From: Gemmiger sp. An50
GTDB lineage: Bacteria > Bacillota > Clostridia > Oscillospirales > Ruminococcaceae
Length of the DNA: 64,000 nucleotides
Direction of reading: 5' to 3'
NCBI RefSeq assembly: GCF_002161595.1
Contig: NZ_NFID01000008.1
Location: 62,001 to 126,000, forward strand
Made by a program: the position numbers and the translations under genes. Shown here piece by piece: positions 34,120 through 43,812 of this stretch; the stretch's first letter is position 1; each line of letters opens with the position of its first letter. The notes under the pieces are model-generated. The model had not been told where the DNA came from. It saw nothing but the letters and a program-made list of their open reading frames with translations, and ran no database searches.

Positions 34120-35970
34120 TCAGGCGGCAGTGGAAGCGCTCTCAGCAGCTTCGGAGGAAGCAGCCTCGCTCACAGCGCTCTTAGCGGCCTCAGAGGAGGC
34201 AGCCTCAGAAGAAGCAGCCTCGCTGGCAACGCTCTCGGCAGCCTCAGAGGAAGCGGCCTCGGAAGCGGTGCTCTCAGCGGCAGTGCTGGTGGCTACGCTC
34301 TCGCTCTCAGCGGCGGTGTCCTCAGAGGGCTCGCCGATGTAGGCATACTGCAGGTACCAGTAGCCGTAGGGGCTGTGCCAAACGCCCTGCAGATCGGTGC
34401 TCTGCAGCCAGAAGTCGCTGTTGTGGGCGATGGGAATCATCGCGTACTCGCTCATCAGCAGCTCCTCAGCAGCGTGCAGGTTGGCAAAGCGCTGCTCCTT
34501 GTCGGCGATGTTGGTGTTGTTCATCAGCTCGTCGAACTTGGCGTTGGAGTACTTACCGTCGTTGTTGCCGTTATCGGTCATGAACAGCTCCAGGATGTTG
34601 GAGGGATCGTTGTAGTCGAATACCCAGCCGTTGCGGGCCATCTCGTAGTCACCGGAGCGGCGCAGCGGGGTGAAGGAAGACCATTCCACGATCTCGATCT
34701 CCAGGTTGATGCCCAGAACTTCCTTGTAGCACTGCTGCATGTACTCAGCAACAGCCTTGTTGTAGCCGGAATCGTTGGTGGTGTAGGTGATGGTGGGGAA
34801 GCCTTCGCCGCCCGGGTAGCCAGCGGCAGCCAGAGCCTCCTGAGCCTGCTTCTTGGACTCCTCGTAATCGGTGGGGATCCAGTTCTTGCCGGAGTTGTCC
34901 ATGTAGGAAGTGGTGCCGTCGGCGTCGGTGATGCCGGGGCCGGTCAGCTCGTAAGCAGGCAGGTAGGTGCCCTGCTGCACGGTGTTGGCGATGTAATCGC
35001 GTTCCAGAGCCAGGCTCAGAGCCTTGCGCACGTTCACGTCCTGGAACAGCTCGTTCTGCAGGTTCATGCTCATGTAGGAGGTGCCCATGATGGGGTCTAC
35101 ATGGAACTCGGGGGTACCATTCAGGCTGGGAATCTCCTCGGTGGGCACGTCACGCACCAGAGAGGCCTGGCCGGTCTGGAACGCGGTGTAAGCAGCGGTG
35201 GAGTCCTCCATCAGCAGGAAGGTGATGGTGTCGGTAACGATCTTGCTGGTATCCCAGCCGCCGTTGTAGTAGGGGTTCTTGGTCAGCACGATCTGCTGGC
35301 CCACGGTCCACTCAGTCATGTAGTAGGGGCCGTTGGAGACGTAGGTCTCGGGAGAGGTAGCCCAGGAATCGCCGTTGGCCTCGATGGTCTCCTGCTGCAC
35401 GGGGCTCAGGGTAGCGAAAGCAGCCAGCTTATCGAAGTAGGTGCAGGGATGAGCCAGGGTCACCACAAAGGTGTTGGCATCGGGAGCGGACACCTGCAGA
35501 GCGTCCGGATTGCCGGCCATAGCCTCGTCGTAGCCGGCGATCATGCCAACTACCGTAGCGGAGTAGGGAGCGGCAGTGTTGGGATCGGCCACACGCTTAT
35601 AGGTATAAACGAAGTCGTTGGCATCCAGATCGGTGCCGTCGGACCACTTCAGACCCTCGCGCAGGTGGAAGGTCCAGGTCAGGCCATCCTCGCTGACCTC
35701 ATAGCTCTCGGCCTGGCCGGGCTGAATCTCGTTGTTCTCGTCAATGGTCAGCAGACCCTCAAAGGTGGTCAGGATCAGGTTGCCGCCGTCGATGGCGCTG
35801 TTCAGGGCGGGGTCCAGAGTCTCGGGGTTGGGGCCCAGCTGAACGGTAACGTTGCTGCTGCCGGTGGCAGTGCCGTCAGCAGCGCCGCTGGTGGCAGTCT
35901 TGTTGCCGCCGCAAGCGACCATGCTGAACGCCATAGCAGCGGCCAGCACCAGTGCTAACACTTTTTTCAT
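34120..35970 (-). CDS. Oligopeptide-binding lipoprotein, tandem paralogue 1 of system 2
   Basis: A 616-residue SBP family 5 protein with lipobox FSMVACGGN (cysteine about 20). The family core is conserved (GLTWTFHLREGLKWSDGTDL, YTYKRVADPNTAAPYSA, SNGPYYMTEWTVGQQIVLTK). After the usual end at WYLQYAYIGEP it carries a tail of about 65 residues made almost only of Ser, Ala and Glu (repeats of SEAASSEAAES). The start has a near-perfect AGAGGAGGAAC. It is the most distal of three tandem paralogues, has its own promoter, and probably supplies peptides to the oppBCDF system encoded upstream at 40.7-44.7 kb. Confidence 0.92.
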   Translation of the reverse strand: MKKVLALVLAAAMAFSMVACGGNKTATSGAADGTATGSSNVTVQLGPNPETLDPALNSAIDGGNLILTTFEGLLTIDENNEIQPGQAESYEVSEDGLTWTFHLREGLKWSDGTDLDANDFVYTYKRVADPNTAAPYSATVVGMIAGYDEAMAGNPDALQVSAPDANTFVVTLAHPCTYFDKLAAFATLSPVQQETIEANGDSWATSPETYVSNGPYYMTEWTVGQQIVLTKNPYYNGGWDTSKIVTDTITFLLMEDSTAAYTAFQTGQASLVRDVPTEEIPSLNGTPEFHVDPIMGTSYMSMNLQNELFQDVNVRKALSLALERDYIANTVQQGTYLPAYELTGPGITDADGTTSYMDNSGKNWIPTDYEESKKQAQEALAAAGYPGGEGFPTITYTTNDSGYNKAVAEYMQQCYKEVLGINLEIEIVEWSSFTPLRRSGDYEMARNGWVFDYNDPSNILELFMTDNGNNDGKYSNAKFDELMNNTNIADKEQRFANLHAAEELLMSEYAMIPIAHNSDFWLQSTDLQGVWHSPYGYWYLQYAYIGEPSEDTAAESESVATSTAAESTASEAASSEAAESVASEAASSEAASSEAAKSAVSEAASSEAAESASTAA

Positions 35971-36151
35971 GTTGCGGTTCCTCCTCTTTACAGATAAGCA
36001 AAGTTTCTCTGTGCCGGTTTTGCTCCCCCCGAAGGGACCAGACCGGCCAACACACATGCCGTTTCGGGTTTGCAGGTTCCAGATACAAACCCCGGCCCCA
36101 CTGCTTGTCCATTTGTTACACACAACAGTCCGCAGCGAGTGTCTTGAACGC

Positions 36152-36181
36152 ATTGTAGCACTTTAGCCCAAAAAAGCTCAA
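36152..36181 (-). promoter_or_regulatory. Promoter with internal inverted repeat, oppA paralogue 1
   Basis: Leftward -35 TTGAGC (36176-36181), 18-base spacer, -10 TACAAT (36152-36157). The spacer and edges form a repeat, GAGCTTT then AAAGTGC, with one mismatched pair relative to the other two copies. The leader to the start codon is about 180 bases; the gap beyond to the next terminator is A+T-rich without further features. Confidence 0.7.
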
Positions 36182-36335
36182 TGGCTCTTGTGGAATTGTA
36201 AAAAATTTGTTTTCTTTTCTGGAAAACTTCTCCACTGTTCGATTCTTTTTTCACATCTCTTTTATATATTTTTCACAATCCATTGTTTGTTTGAACAAGA
36301 GCAGTGCTGTTTTTTGCCAAGAGGCTATCCGGCAC

Positions 36336-36370
36336 AAAAAAGAGCCCTGCACTTTGGCAGGGCTCTTTTT
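36336..36370 (-). terminator. Terminator after oppA paralogue 2
   Basis: AAAAAGAGCCCTGC (36337-36350) pairs with GCAGGGCTCTTTTT (36357-36370). Confidence 0.87.
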
Positions 36371-36385
36371 ATTTGTCTTTTCAGC

Positions 36386-38248
36386 TCAGTCCGCGCTGGC
36401 GGAATCGCTGGCAGCGGCTTCGGAGGAAGCAGCTTCGCTGGAGGCAGCCTCGCTCACAGCACTCTCAGCAGCCTCAGAAGAAGCAGCCTCGCTGGCAACG
36501 CTCTCGGCTGCCTCAGAGGAAGCGGCCTCGGAAGCAGTGCTCTCAGCGGCGGTGCTGGCAGCTACGCTCTCGCTCTCAGCGGCGGTGTCCTCAGGGGGCT
36601 CGCCGATGTAGGCGTACTGCAGGTACCAGTAGCCATAGGGGCTGTGCCAGGTGCCCTGCAGGTCAGAGCTCTGCAGCCAGAAGTCGTTGTAGTAGGCAAC
36701 GGGGATCATGGCGTAATCCTCCATCACGATCTCCTCAGCGGCATGCAGGTTGGCAAAGCGCTGCTCCTTGTCGGCGATCTTGGTGTTCTCCATCATCTGG
36801 TCGAACTCGGGGTTGGAGTACTGGCCGTCGTTGTTGGCGTTGCCGGTCATGAACAGCTCCAGCATACTGGAGGGATCATTGTAGTCGAAGGACCAGCCGT
36901 TGCGGGCCATCTCGTAGTCACCGGCGCGGCGCATCGGAGTGAAGGAAGACCATTCCACGATCTCGACCTCCAGGTTGATGCCCAGAACTTCCTTGTAGCA
37001 CTGCTGCAGGTACTCAGCAACTGCCTTGTGGTAACCGGCATCGTTGGTGGAGTAGGTGATGGTGGGGAAGCCTTCGCCATTGGGGTAACCGGCCTCGGCC
37101 AGAGCCTCCTGAGCCATGGTCTTGGCGGTCTCGTAATCCTCAGGAATCCACTCGCCGCTGGACTTGTCCATGTAAGCACTGCCGTCGGCATCGGTGATGC
37201 CAGGGCCGGTCAGCTTATAGGCGGGAGAATAGGTGCCCTGCATCAGCTTGTCGGCCACATACTCACGGTCGATGGCCAGGCTCAGAGCCTTGCGCACATT
37301 CACGTCGTTGAAGGGCTCGATGGAATCGTTCATGGTCAGGTAGTAGGTGCCCATGATCGGGTCCACATAAAACTCGCCGCCGTCCTCGGCCTTGGTCAGG
37401 CTGGGGATCTCCTCGGTGGGAACGTCCTTGATCAGCTGAGCCTGGCCGGTGGTGTAAGCGGTGTAGGCAGCGGTGGAGTCCTCCATCAGCAGGAAGGTGA
37501 TGGTGTCGGTGACGATCTTATCGCTGTCCCAGCCACCCTTGTAGTAGGGGTTCTTGGTGAACACGATCTGCTGGCCCACGGTCCACTCGGTCATGTAGTA
37601 GGGACCGTTGGAGATGTAGGTCTCGGGAGCGGTGGCCCAGGCGTCGCCGTTGGCCTCGATGGTCTCCTGCTGTACGGGGCTCAGGGTAGCGAAGGCAGCC
37701 AGCTTATCGAAGTAGGTGCAGGGGTAGCTCAGATGCACAACGAAGGTGTTGGCGTCGGGGGCTTCCACCTGCAGGGCATCCGGGTTGCCGTTCATGGCCT
37801 CGTCGTAACCGGCGATCATACCCACAGCGGTCTGAGAGTAGGGGGCGGCGGTGTCGGGATCGGCCACACGCTTATAAGTATACACAAAATCGGTGGCATC
37901 CAGGTCGGTGCCGTCGGACCACTTCAGGCCCTCGCGCAGGTGGAAGGTCCAGGTCAGACCGTCCTCGCTGACCTCCCAGCTCTCGGCCTGGCCGGGCTGG
38001 ACCTGATTGTTCTCGTCCACGATCAGCAGGCCTTCAAAAGCAGTGATCAGCATGTTGCCGCCGTCGATGGTGCTGTTCAGCGCCGGGTCGATGGATTCAG
38101 GGTTGGGGCCGATCTGTACGGTCACGTTGCTGGCAGTGGCGCTTCCGGAAGCAGAGCCGGTGCCGGCAGCAGAAGAGCTGCTTCCGCCGCAAGCCACCAG
38201 GCTGAATGCCATCACGGCAGCCAGCACCAGAGATAAGGCTTTTTTCAT
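36386..38248 (-). CDS. Oligopeptide-binding lipoprotein, tandem paralogue 2 of system 2
   Basis: A 620-residue SBP family 5 protein with lipobox FSLVACGGSS. It is very similar throughout to its two neighbours (for instance CTYFDKLAAFATLSPVQQET and PFNDVNVRKALSLAIDREYV). It ends in a Ser/Ala/Glu tail of about 70 residues nearly identical in pattern to that of paralogue 1. A GAGGAGGAACACCAACC site precedes the start. Its 180-base leader holds a nested hairpin (AGCCGCT/AGCGGCT enclosing CCCGCA/TGCGGG). Probably binds peptides for the upstream oppBCDF system; ligand preference may differ between copies. Confidence 0.92.
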   Translation of the reverse strand: MKKALSLVLAAVMAFSLVACGGSSSSAAGTGSASGSATASNVTVQIGPNPESIDPALNSTIDGGNMLITAFEGLLIVDENNQVQPGQAESWEVSEDGLTWTFHLREGLKWSDGTDLDATDFVYTYKRVADPDTAAPYSQTAVGMIAGYDEAMNGNPDALQVEAPDANTFVVHLSYPCTYFDKLAAFATLSPVQQETIEANGDAWATAPETYISNGPYYMTEWTVGQQIVFTKNPYYKGGWDSDKIVTDTITFLLMEDSTAAYTAYTTGQAQLIKDVPTEEIPSLTKAEDGGEFYVDPIMGTYYLTMNDSIEPFNDVNVRKALSLAIDREYVADKLMQGTYSPAYKLTGPGITDADGSAYMDKSSGEWIPEDYETAKTMAQEALAEAGYPNGEGFPTITYSTNDAGYHKAVAEYLQQCYKEVLGINLEVEIVEWSSFTPMRRAGDYEMARNGWSFDYNDPSSMLELFMTGNANNDGQYSNPEFDQMMENTKIADKEQRFANLHAAEEIVMEDYAMIPVAYYNDFWLQSSDLQGTWHSPYGYWYLQYAYIGEPPEDTAAESESVAASTAAESTASEAASSEAAESVASEAASSEAAESAVSEAASSEAASSEAAASDSASAD

Positions 38249-38431
38249 GGTTGGTGTTCCTCCTCAAGCAGTTTGCAAAGTTTCTCCCGCAGCCGGTCGG
38301 CGTGCTCCGCGGTAAGCCCGTTTTTCCGACTGCAAAGCCGCTCTTTTTCCCGCAAATTCCAGATGCGGGCAGCGGCTCTTGCCCTTGATTGATTTTGAAT
38401 AAATATTCAAATTTCTTGGGTGTTTATTCGG

Positions 38432-38461
38432 ATTGTAGCACTTTACCCCAAAAAAGTGCAA
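38432..38461 (-). promoter_or_regulatory. Promoter with internal inverted repeat, oppA paralogue 2
   Basis: Leftward -35 TTGCAC (38456-38461), 18-base spacer, -10 TACAAT (38432-38437). A 7-bp inverted repeat GCACTTT/AAAGTGC overlaps the -35 and fills the spacer. Confidence 0.75.
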
Positions 38462-38602
38462 TGAGTATCCCTCGTTTGTAACTTTTTTGTTTCTTTCCTT
38501 CGTCAAACTGCACTTCTCAGTTTTCAGAACACGTTCTGCTTTATGCAGCTTTCACAGGTCTTTGTCCTTTTGAACAAAGGCAGCAATCCCGTCAAACAAC
38601 AG

Positions 38603-38629
38603 AAAAAGACCCCGGATGCATCCGGGGTC
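38603..38629 (-). terminator. Terminator after oppA paralogue 3
   Basis: GACCCCGGAT (38608-38617) pairs with ATCCGGGGTC (38620-38629), with a T-run on the minus strand (38603-38607). Confidence 0.8.
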
Positions 38630-38692
38630 CTTCTCTTCTGTGTGTTGAACAGAGAAACTTTGCTCTCTGGAAGAGCCGAAGCTCATACAGTC

Positions 38693-40366
38693 TTACTCAA
38701 CGTAAGCGTACTGCAGGTACCAGTAGCCGTAGGGGCTGTGCCAGCTGCCCTTCAGGGAAGAGCTCTGCAGCCAGAAGTCGTTGTAGAAGGCCAGGGGGAT
38801 CATCGCGTAATCTTCCATGGCGATCTTTTCAGCGGCGTGCAGGTTGGCGAAACGCTCGGTCTTATCGGCGATCTTGGTGCTCTCCATCATCTGATCATAC
38901 TCAGGATTGGAGTACTTGCCGTCGTTGTTGCCGTTACCGGTCATGAACAGCTCCAGCATGCTGGAGGGATCGTTGTAGTCGAATACCCAGCCGTTACGGG
39001 CCATCTGGTAATCGCCAGCGCGGCGCAGCGGGGTGAAGGAGGACCATTCTACGACCTCAACCTCCAGGTTGATGCCCAGAACTTCCTTGTAGCACTGCTG
39101 CAGGTATTCCGCCACAGCCTTGTGGTAGCCGGAATCGTTGGTGGAGTAGGTGATGGTGGGGAAGCCTTCGCCATTGGGGTAACCGGCCTCAGCCAGAGCC
39201 TCCTGGGCCTGCTTCTTGGCTTCCTCGTAATCGGTGGGGATCACGTCGTAATCGGAATTGTCCATGTAAGCGCTGCCGTCAGCATCGGTAATGCCAGGGC
39301 CAGTCAGCTTGTAAGCGGGGGAGTAGGTGCCCTGCATCAGCTGGTTGGCCACATACTCACGGTCGATGGCCAGGTTCAGGGCCTTACGTACGTTCACATC
39401 GTTGAAGGGCTCGACCTGATCGTTCATGCTCAGGTAGTAGGTGCCCATGATGGGATCAACATAGAAGTCGCCGCCATCTTCGGCCTTGGTCAGGCTGGGG
39501 ATCTCCTCGGTGGGAACGTCCTTGATCAGCTGGGCCTGGCCGGTGGTGTAAGCGGTGTAAGCAGCGGTGGAATCCTCCATCAGCAGGAAGGTGATGGTAT
39601 CGGAAACGATCTTGCTGCTGTCCCAGCCGCCCTTGTAGTTGGGGTTCTTGCTGAAGACAATCTGCTGGCCCACGGTCCACTCAGTCATGTAGTAGGGGCC
39701 ATTGGAGACGTAGGTCTCGGGAGCGGTAGCCCAGGAATCACCGTTGGCTTCGATGGTCTCCTGCTGCACGGGGCTCAGAGTAGCGAAGGCAGCCAGCTTA
39801 TCGAAGTAGGTGCAGGGGTAGCTCAGGTGTACCACGAAGGTCAGAGGATCGGGAGCTTCGACCTGCAGGGCATCGGGATCGCCGTTCATGGCTTCTTCGT
39901 AGCCGGCGATCATGCCCACGGCAGTGGCGGAATAGGGAGCAGCGGTGTTGGGATCAGCAACGCGCTTATAAGTATAAACGAAGTCGTTGGCGTCCAGATC
40001 GGTGCCGTCGGACCACTTCAGGCCTTCACGCAGGTGGAAGGTCCAGGTCAGGCCATCATTGCTGACCTCATAGCTCTCAGCCTGGCCGGGCTGAACCTGA
40101 TTATTCTCGTCCACGATCAGCAGACCCTCAAAGGCGGTGATCAGCATGTTGGCGCCGTCAATGGCGCTGTTCAGCGCGGGGTCCAGGGTCTCGGGGTTGG
40201 GGCCGACCTGAACGGTAACGCCGGTAGCGGCAGTGGCAGAGCCGTCGGCCGCGGTGGAGTCGGTACTGGTAGCGCCGCTGGTTGCAGTGGAGCCGGAGCT
40301 GCCGCCGCAGGCAGCCATGCTGAAGGCCATCACGGCAGCCAGCACAAGAGCTAACATCTTTTTCAT
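38693..40366 (-). CDS. Oligopeptide-binding lipoprotein, tandem paralogue 3 of system 2
   Basis: A 557-residue SBP family 5 protein with lipobox FSMAACGGSS and a Ser/Thr/Ala linker. Core motifs match paralogues 1 and 2, but the protein stops at WYLQYAYVE, exactly where the Ser/Ala/Glu tails of the other two begin. It is the copy nearest oppBCDF and most like a standard OppA in length. CAGGAGGAAAGCAACC precedes the start. It probably delivers peptides to OppBC encoded just upstream. Confidence 0.92.
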   Translation of the reverse strand: MKKMLALVLAAVMAFSMAACGGSSGSTATSGATSTDSTAADGSATAATGVTVQVGPNPETLDPALNSAIDGANMLITAFEGLLIVDENNQVQPGQAESYEVSNDGLTWTFHLREGLKWSDGTDLDANDFVYTYKRVADPNTAAPYSATAVGMIAGYEEAMNGDPDALQVEAPDPLTFVVHLSYPCTYFDKLAAFATLSPVQQETIEANGDSWATAPETYVSNGPYYMTEWTVGQQIVFSKNPNYKGGWDSSKIVSDTITFLLMEDSTAAYTAYTTGQAQLIKDVPTEEIPSLTKAEDGGDFYVDPIMGTYYLSMNDQVEPFNDVNVRKALNLAIDREYVANQLMQGTYSPAYKLTGPGITDADGSAYMDNSDYDVIPTDYEEAKKQAQEALAEAGYPNGEGFPTITYSTNDSGYHKAVAEYLQQCYKEVLGINLEVEVVEWSSFTPLRRAGDYQMARNGWVFDYNDPSSMLELFMTGNGNNDGKYSNPEYDQMMESTKIADKTERFANLHAAEKIAMEDYAMIPLAFYNDFWLQSSSLKGSWHSPYGYWYLQYAYVE

Positions 40367-40480
40367 GGTTGCTTTCCTCCTGAATTTGGTTTTACCCTTT
40401 TCCGCCCTGGCCCCGCAAGGGCCGGAGTGGAGTGTTTTTTCACCGCGAACAATTGTGTCCGCTGCGATTGGCTTGCTAAC

Positions 40481-40510
40481 ATTGTAGCACTTTAGCCCAA
40501 AAAAGTGCAA
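40481..40510 (-). promoter_or_regulatory. Promoter with internal inverted repeat, oppA paralogue 3
   Basis: Leftward -35 TTGCAC (40505-40510), 18-base spacer, -10 TACAAT (40481-40486), with the 7-bp inverted repeat GCACTTT/AAAGTGC in the spacer. It lies between the oppF terminator and paralogue 3. Confidence 0.75.
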
Positions 40511-40662
40511 GTATAATTTTGCCTTTGTAAGAATTTTGTCTTTTTTTATGATTTTTTCATTAGTCTATCACATCTTTTTGCAGCAATTGCACGATAGTTT
40601 CTCCTTGTTTGGACAAAATTCTTCGGATTTTGCAAAACTGTTTGTAACTTTTTCGGCGTATA

Positions 40663-40703
40663 CAAAAAAGAATCCCCACCGCACAATGCGGTGGGGATTC
40701 TTT
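40663..40703 (-). terminator. Terminator after oppF of system 2
   Basis: AAAGAATCCCCACCGCA pairs with TGCGGTGGGGATTCTTT around a CAA loop, with T-runs on the minus strand. Confidence 0.87.
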
Positions 40704-40711
40704 AAATTCAA

Positions 40712-41725
40712 TTATTTCACCCGATCCAGGTGGTGGCAGGCAGCCCAGTGGCCGGAGGAAACCTCCTTAAACTCGGGCACCTCGCAGGCGCACTGCTCAT
40801 CCGCATAGGGGCAGCGGGTGCGGAAGCGGCAACCGGAAGGGGGATTCAGCGGGCTGGGCACATCGCCCTCCAGCACGATACGCTTGGATTCCCGGGCTGC
40901 CTTGGGGTCAGCGATGGGAATGGCAGAGATCAGGCTGCGGGTATAGGGATGCACGCTGTGGAAGGTCAGCTCATAGCTGTCGGCCAGCTCCACCAGCTTG
41001 CCCAGATACATAACGCCGATGCGATTGGAAATGTGCTTCACGATGCTCAGATCGTGGGCAATGAACAGATAGGTCAGGCCCATCTCGTTCTGCAGGTCCT
41101 CAAACATGTTGACCACCTGCGCCTGGATAGACACGTCCAGCGCGGAAACAGGCTCGTCACACACGATGAACTCGGGGTTCACCGCCAGGGCGCGGGCAAT
41201 GCCAACGCGCTGCCGCTGGCCGCCGGAGAACTCGTGAGGATAGCGGTTGGCGTGCTCGGAGTTCAGGCCCACGCGCTGCAGCATGCTGATGATGCGGTCA
41301 TGGCGGTCCTTATCGTTCTCGGCCAGCTTATGGATATCGATGGCCTCACCCACGATGTCGCCGATGGTCATACGGGGGTCCAGAGACGCATAGGGGTCCT
41401 GGAACACGATCTGCATCTTGCGGCGGTAGGGCAGCATGTCCACCGCGATCTTCTTCTCAGAATCGGGCAGCTTGCCGGAATCATAGATCACGTTGCCGTC
41501 GTAGATGATACGGCCGTCGGTGGGCTCATACAGGCGCAGCAGAGTACGGCCGGTGGTGGTCTTGCCGCAGCCGGACTCACCTACCAGACCCAGGGTCTCG
41601 CCCTTGTTGATGAAAAAGCTCACGTCGTCCACAGCCTGGACGTAGCGGCGGTTCTTGCCGAAGCCGCCGGCGTTGAAGTACTGCTGGAGGTGCTGGACCT
41701 CAACCAGTTTTTTCTGCTCGCTCAT
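40712..41725 (-). CDS. oppF: Oligopeptide ABC transporter ATP-binding protein (system 2)
   Basis: A 337-residue ATPase with Walker [23 protein letters not shown], signature [10 protein letters not shown], Walker [13 protein letters not shown] and FIAHDLSIV. The C-terminal domain has the usual cysteine cluster [20 protein letters not shown], unlike the system 1 homologue. In related DppD/OppD proteins such cysteines can bind an iron-sulfur cluster. The start overlaps the oppD stop by ATGA. Confidence 0.94.
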   Translation of the reverse strand: MSEQKKLVEVQHLQQYFNAGGFGKNRRYVQAVDDVSFFINKGETLGLVGESGCGKTTTGRTLLRLYEPTDGRIIYDGNVIYDSGKLPDSEKKIAVDMLPYRRKMQIVFQDPYASLDPRMTIGDIVGEAIDIHKLAENDKDRHDRIISMLQRVGLNSEHANRYPHEFSGGQRQRVGIARALAVNPEFIVCDEPVSALDVSIQAQVVNMFEDLQNEMGLTYLFIAHDLSIVKHISNRIGVMYLGKLVELADSYELTFHSVHPYTRSLISAIPIADPKAARESKRIVLEGDVPSPLNPPSGCRFRTRCPYADEQCACEVPEFKEVSSGHWAACHHLDRVK

Positions 41726-42726
41726 TCAGCTTTTCCTCCTTTGCCTTCAAACTCGGCCTTCTGCAGCAGCCAGCACTGGGTGTAATGGGTATCGCTCAGG
41801 TCGGTGCGCGGAGGCATCTGACGCAGGCAGATCTTCATGCAGCTCTTGCAGCGGGGTGCAAAGGGGCAGCCGGCAGGAGGATTCAGCAGGTCCACAGGGC
41901 TGCCTTCGATGGGCACCAGACGCTCCTTCTCCTTCTGATTCAGCTTGGGGATGGAGTTGATCAGGCCCTTGGTGTACTCGTGCTTGGGCTCGTAGAAGAT
42001 CTCGTCGGTAGTACCGTACTCCACGATCTTACCGGCGTACATAACGGCGATCTTCTCGCACATGCTGGCCACAACGCCCAGGTCGTGGGTGATCATGATG
42101 ATGCTCATGCCCAGCTTTTTGCGCAGCTCCATCATCAGCTCCAGAATCTGGGCCTGGATGGTCACGTCCAGAGCGGTGGTGGGCTCGTCGGCGATGAGCA
42201 GCTTGGGCTCACAGGCCAGGGCGATGGCGATCATCACGCGCTGACGCATACCGCCGGACAGCTCGTGGGGGTACTGCTTCAAACGGCGCTCGGGCTCGTT
42301 GATGCCTACCAGCTCCAGCAGCTCCTTGGCGCGGGCATAGGCTTCCTTCTTGTCCTTATTGGTGTGCAGGCGCACCATTTCCACGATCTGATTGCCGATG
42401 GTGTACACCGGGTTCAGGCTGGTCATGGGGTCCTGGAAGATGATGGAGATCTCCTCACCGCGCATCTTGCGGAAGTCCTTCTCGGTCATCTTTTCCACTT
42501 CGTGGCCGTTGAAGCGCAGCTCACCGCCGATCAGCTTGCCGGGGTAAGCGGTCAGGCCCATCAGGGAGTAAGCGGTAACGGATTTACCGGAACCGGACTC
42601 GCCCACGATGCCCAGAACCTCGCCCTGCTTCATGGAGAAGGACACGTTGTTCAGTGCCTTCACCTCGCCCGCGGGGGTGAAGAAGGAGAGGCGTTCGTTT
42701 TTGATATCAAGCAACAGTTCACTCAT
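41722..42726 (-). CDS. oppD: Oligopeptide ABC transporter ATP-binding protein (system 2)
   Basis: A 334-residue ATPase with Walker [25 protein letters not shown], signature [10 protein letters not shown], Walker [13 protein letters not shown] and ITHDLGVVA. The C-terminal cysteine cluster reads [20 protein letters not shown]. It forms a heterodimeric motor with OppF. The start lies 18 bases after the oppC stop. Confidence 0.94.
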   Translation of the reverse strand: MSELLLDIKNERLSFFTPAGEVKALNNVSFSMKQGEVLGIVGESGSGKSVTAYSLMGLTAYPGKLIGGELRFNGHEVEKMTEKDFRKMRGEEISIIFQDPMTSLNPVYTIGNQIVEMVRLHTNKDKKEAYARAKELLELVGINEPERRLKQYPHELSGGMRQRVMIAIALACEPKLLIADEPTTALDVTIQAQILELMMELRKKLGMSIIMITHDLGVVASMCEKIAVMYAGKIVEYGTTDEIFYEPKHEYTKGLINSIPKLNQKEKERLVPIEGSPVDLLNPPAGCPFAPRCKSCMKICLRQMPPRTDLSDTHYTQCWLLQKAEFEGKGGKAE

Positions 42727-42744
42727 GATTCGCTTCTCCTCTCG

Positions 42745-43797
42745 TTAGTTTTTCAGCTTCGGGTCGAAGGCGTCACGCAGACCGTCGCCCAGCAGGTTGA
42801 AGCTCAGGATGATGATGCTGATGATGGCAGCAGGCAGGAACAGCAGGTGAGGATAGGTGTTCATACCTTTCAGCGCATCGGTGGCCAGGCTGCCCAGGCT
42901 GGGCAGGGGAACCGCAACGCCCATGCCCAGGAAGCTCATGAAGCTCTCGGTGAAGATGGACGAGGGGATCTGCAGGGTGGTGGTAACGATCAGGGTACCG
43001 ATGCAGTTGGTGAGCAGGTGCTTCTTGATGATACGGCCGTTGGAGGCGCCCAGAGCCCGGGCGGCGGTGACGTACTCCGCCTCCTTCAGGGTCAGGATCT
43101 GGCTGCGCACGATACGGGCCATGCTGACCCAATACAGCAGCGCGAACACGATGAAGATGCTGACCAGGTTGGGCCCCAGGGTCTGCAGCCAGCCGAAGCC
43201 GGGAGCGCTGGCCAGGGTCTCCAGGGGCGCTTTCAAGGCAAAGCCCAGCAGAATAATCAGCAGAATATCGGGGATGGTGTAGATGATATCGGTGATACGC
43301 ATCATGATCATATCCACCCAGCCGCCGAAGAAGGCGGAGATGGAGCCATAGATGGAACCGATGACCAGAATCATTGCGCTGGCCACGATACCAACCAGCA
43401 GGCTGATCCGGGCGCCGATCATCAGACGGATGGCGTAGTCACGGCCCAGCTTGTCGGTGCCCGCGATGTGGGGGAACACGCTCTCGCCGGCGGCGATGCG
43501 CTCCAGCTCCTGGGCGGAATACTCCATGGGAGCCAGGTTCTCACTGCCGCGCACCTGCTGCTCGTAGCTGTAGGGGTAGAACATGGGCACGATGAAGGCG
43601 CAGAACATGATGATAAGGATGACCACCAGGCTTACCATGGCGATCTTGTTTTTGCGGAAACGGCGCAGGCCGTCCTTCCAGAAGCTCACGCTTTCGCGCA
43701 TGACCACCAGGCTTTCCTGCTCATCCTTGGAGGCGGGCAGAAAATCTTCCGGCTTCAGGTCCAGCTGAAAGCTCAAAGGATTCTTTTGCATATCCAT
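42745..43797 (-). CDS. oppC: Oligopeptide ABC transporter permease (system 2)
   Basis: A 350-residue permease with a cytoplasmic N-terminal extension, a first helix near residues 52-72, the OppC signature HIAGTDKLGRDYAIRLMIGA and the EAA loop LKEAEYVTAARALGASNGRI. It ends GLRDAFDPKLKN. Encoded 15 bases after the oppB stop. Pairs with OppB in the membrane. Confidence 0.94.
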   Translation of the reverse strand: MDMQKNPLSFQLDLKPEDFLPASKDEQESLVVMRESVSFWKDGLRRFRKNKIAMVSLVVILIIMFCAFIVPMFYPYSYEQQVRGSENLAPMEYSAQELERIAAGESVFPHIAGTDKLGRDYAIRLMIGARISLLVGIVASAMILVIGSIYGSISAFFGGWVDMIMMRITDIIYTIPDILLIILLGFALKAPLETLASAPGFGWLQTLGPNLVSIFIVFALLYWVSMARIVRSQILTLKEAEYVTAARALGASNGRIIKKHLLTNCIGTLIVTTTLQIPSSIFTESFMSFLGMGVAVPLPSLGSLATDALKGMNTYPHLLFLPAAIISIIILSFNLLGDGLRDAFDPKLKN

Positions 43798-43812
43798 TTT
43801 TCTGTATCCTCC

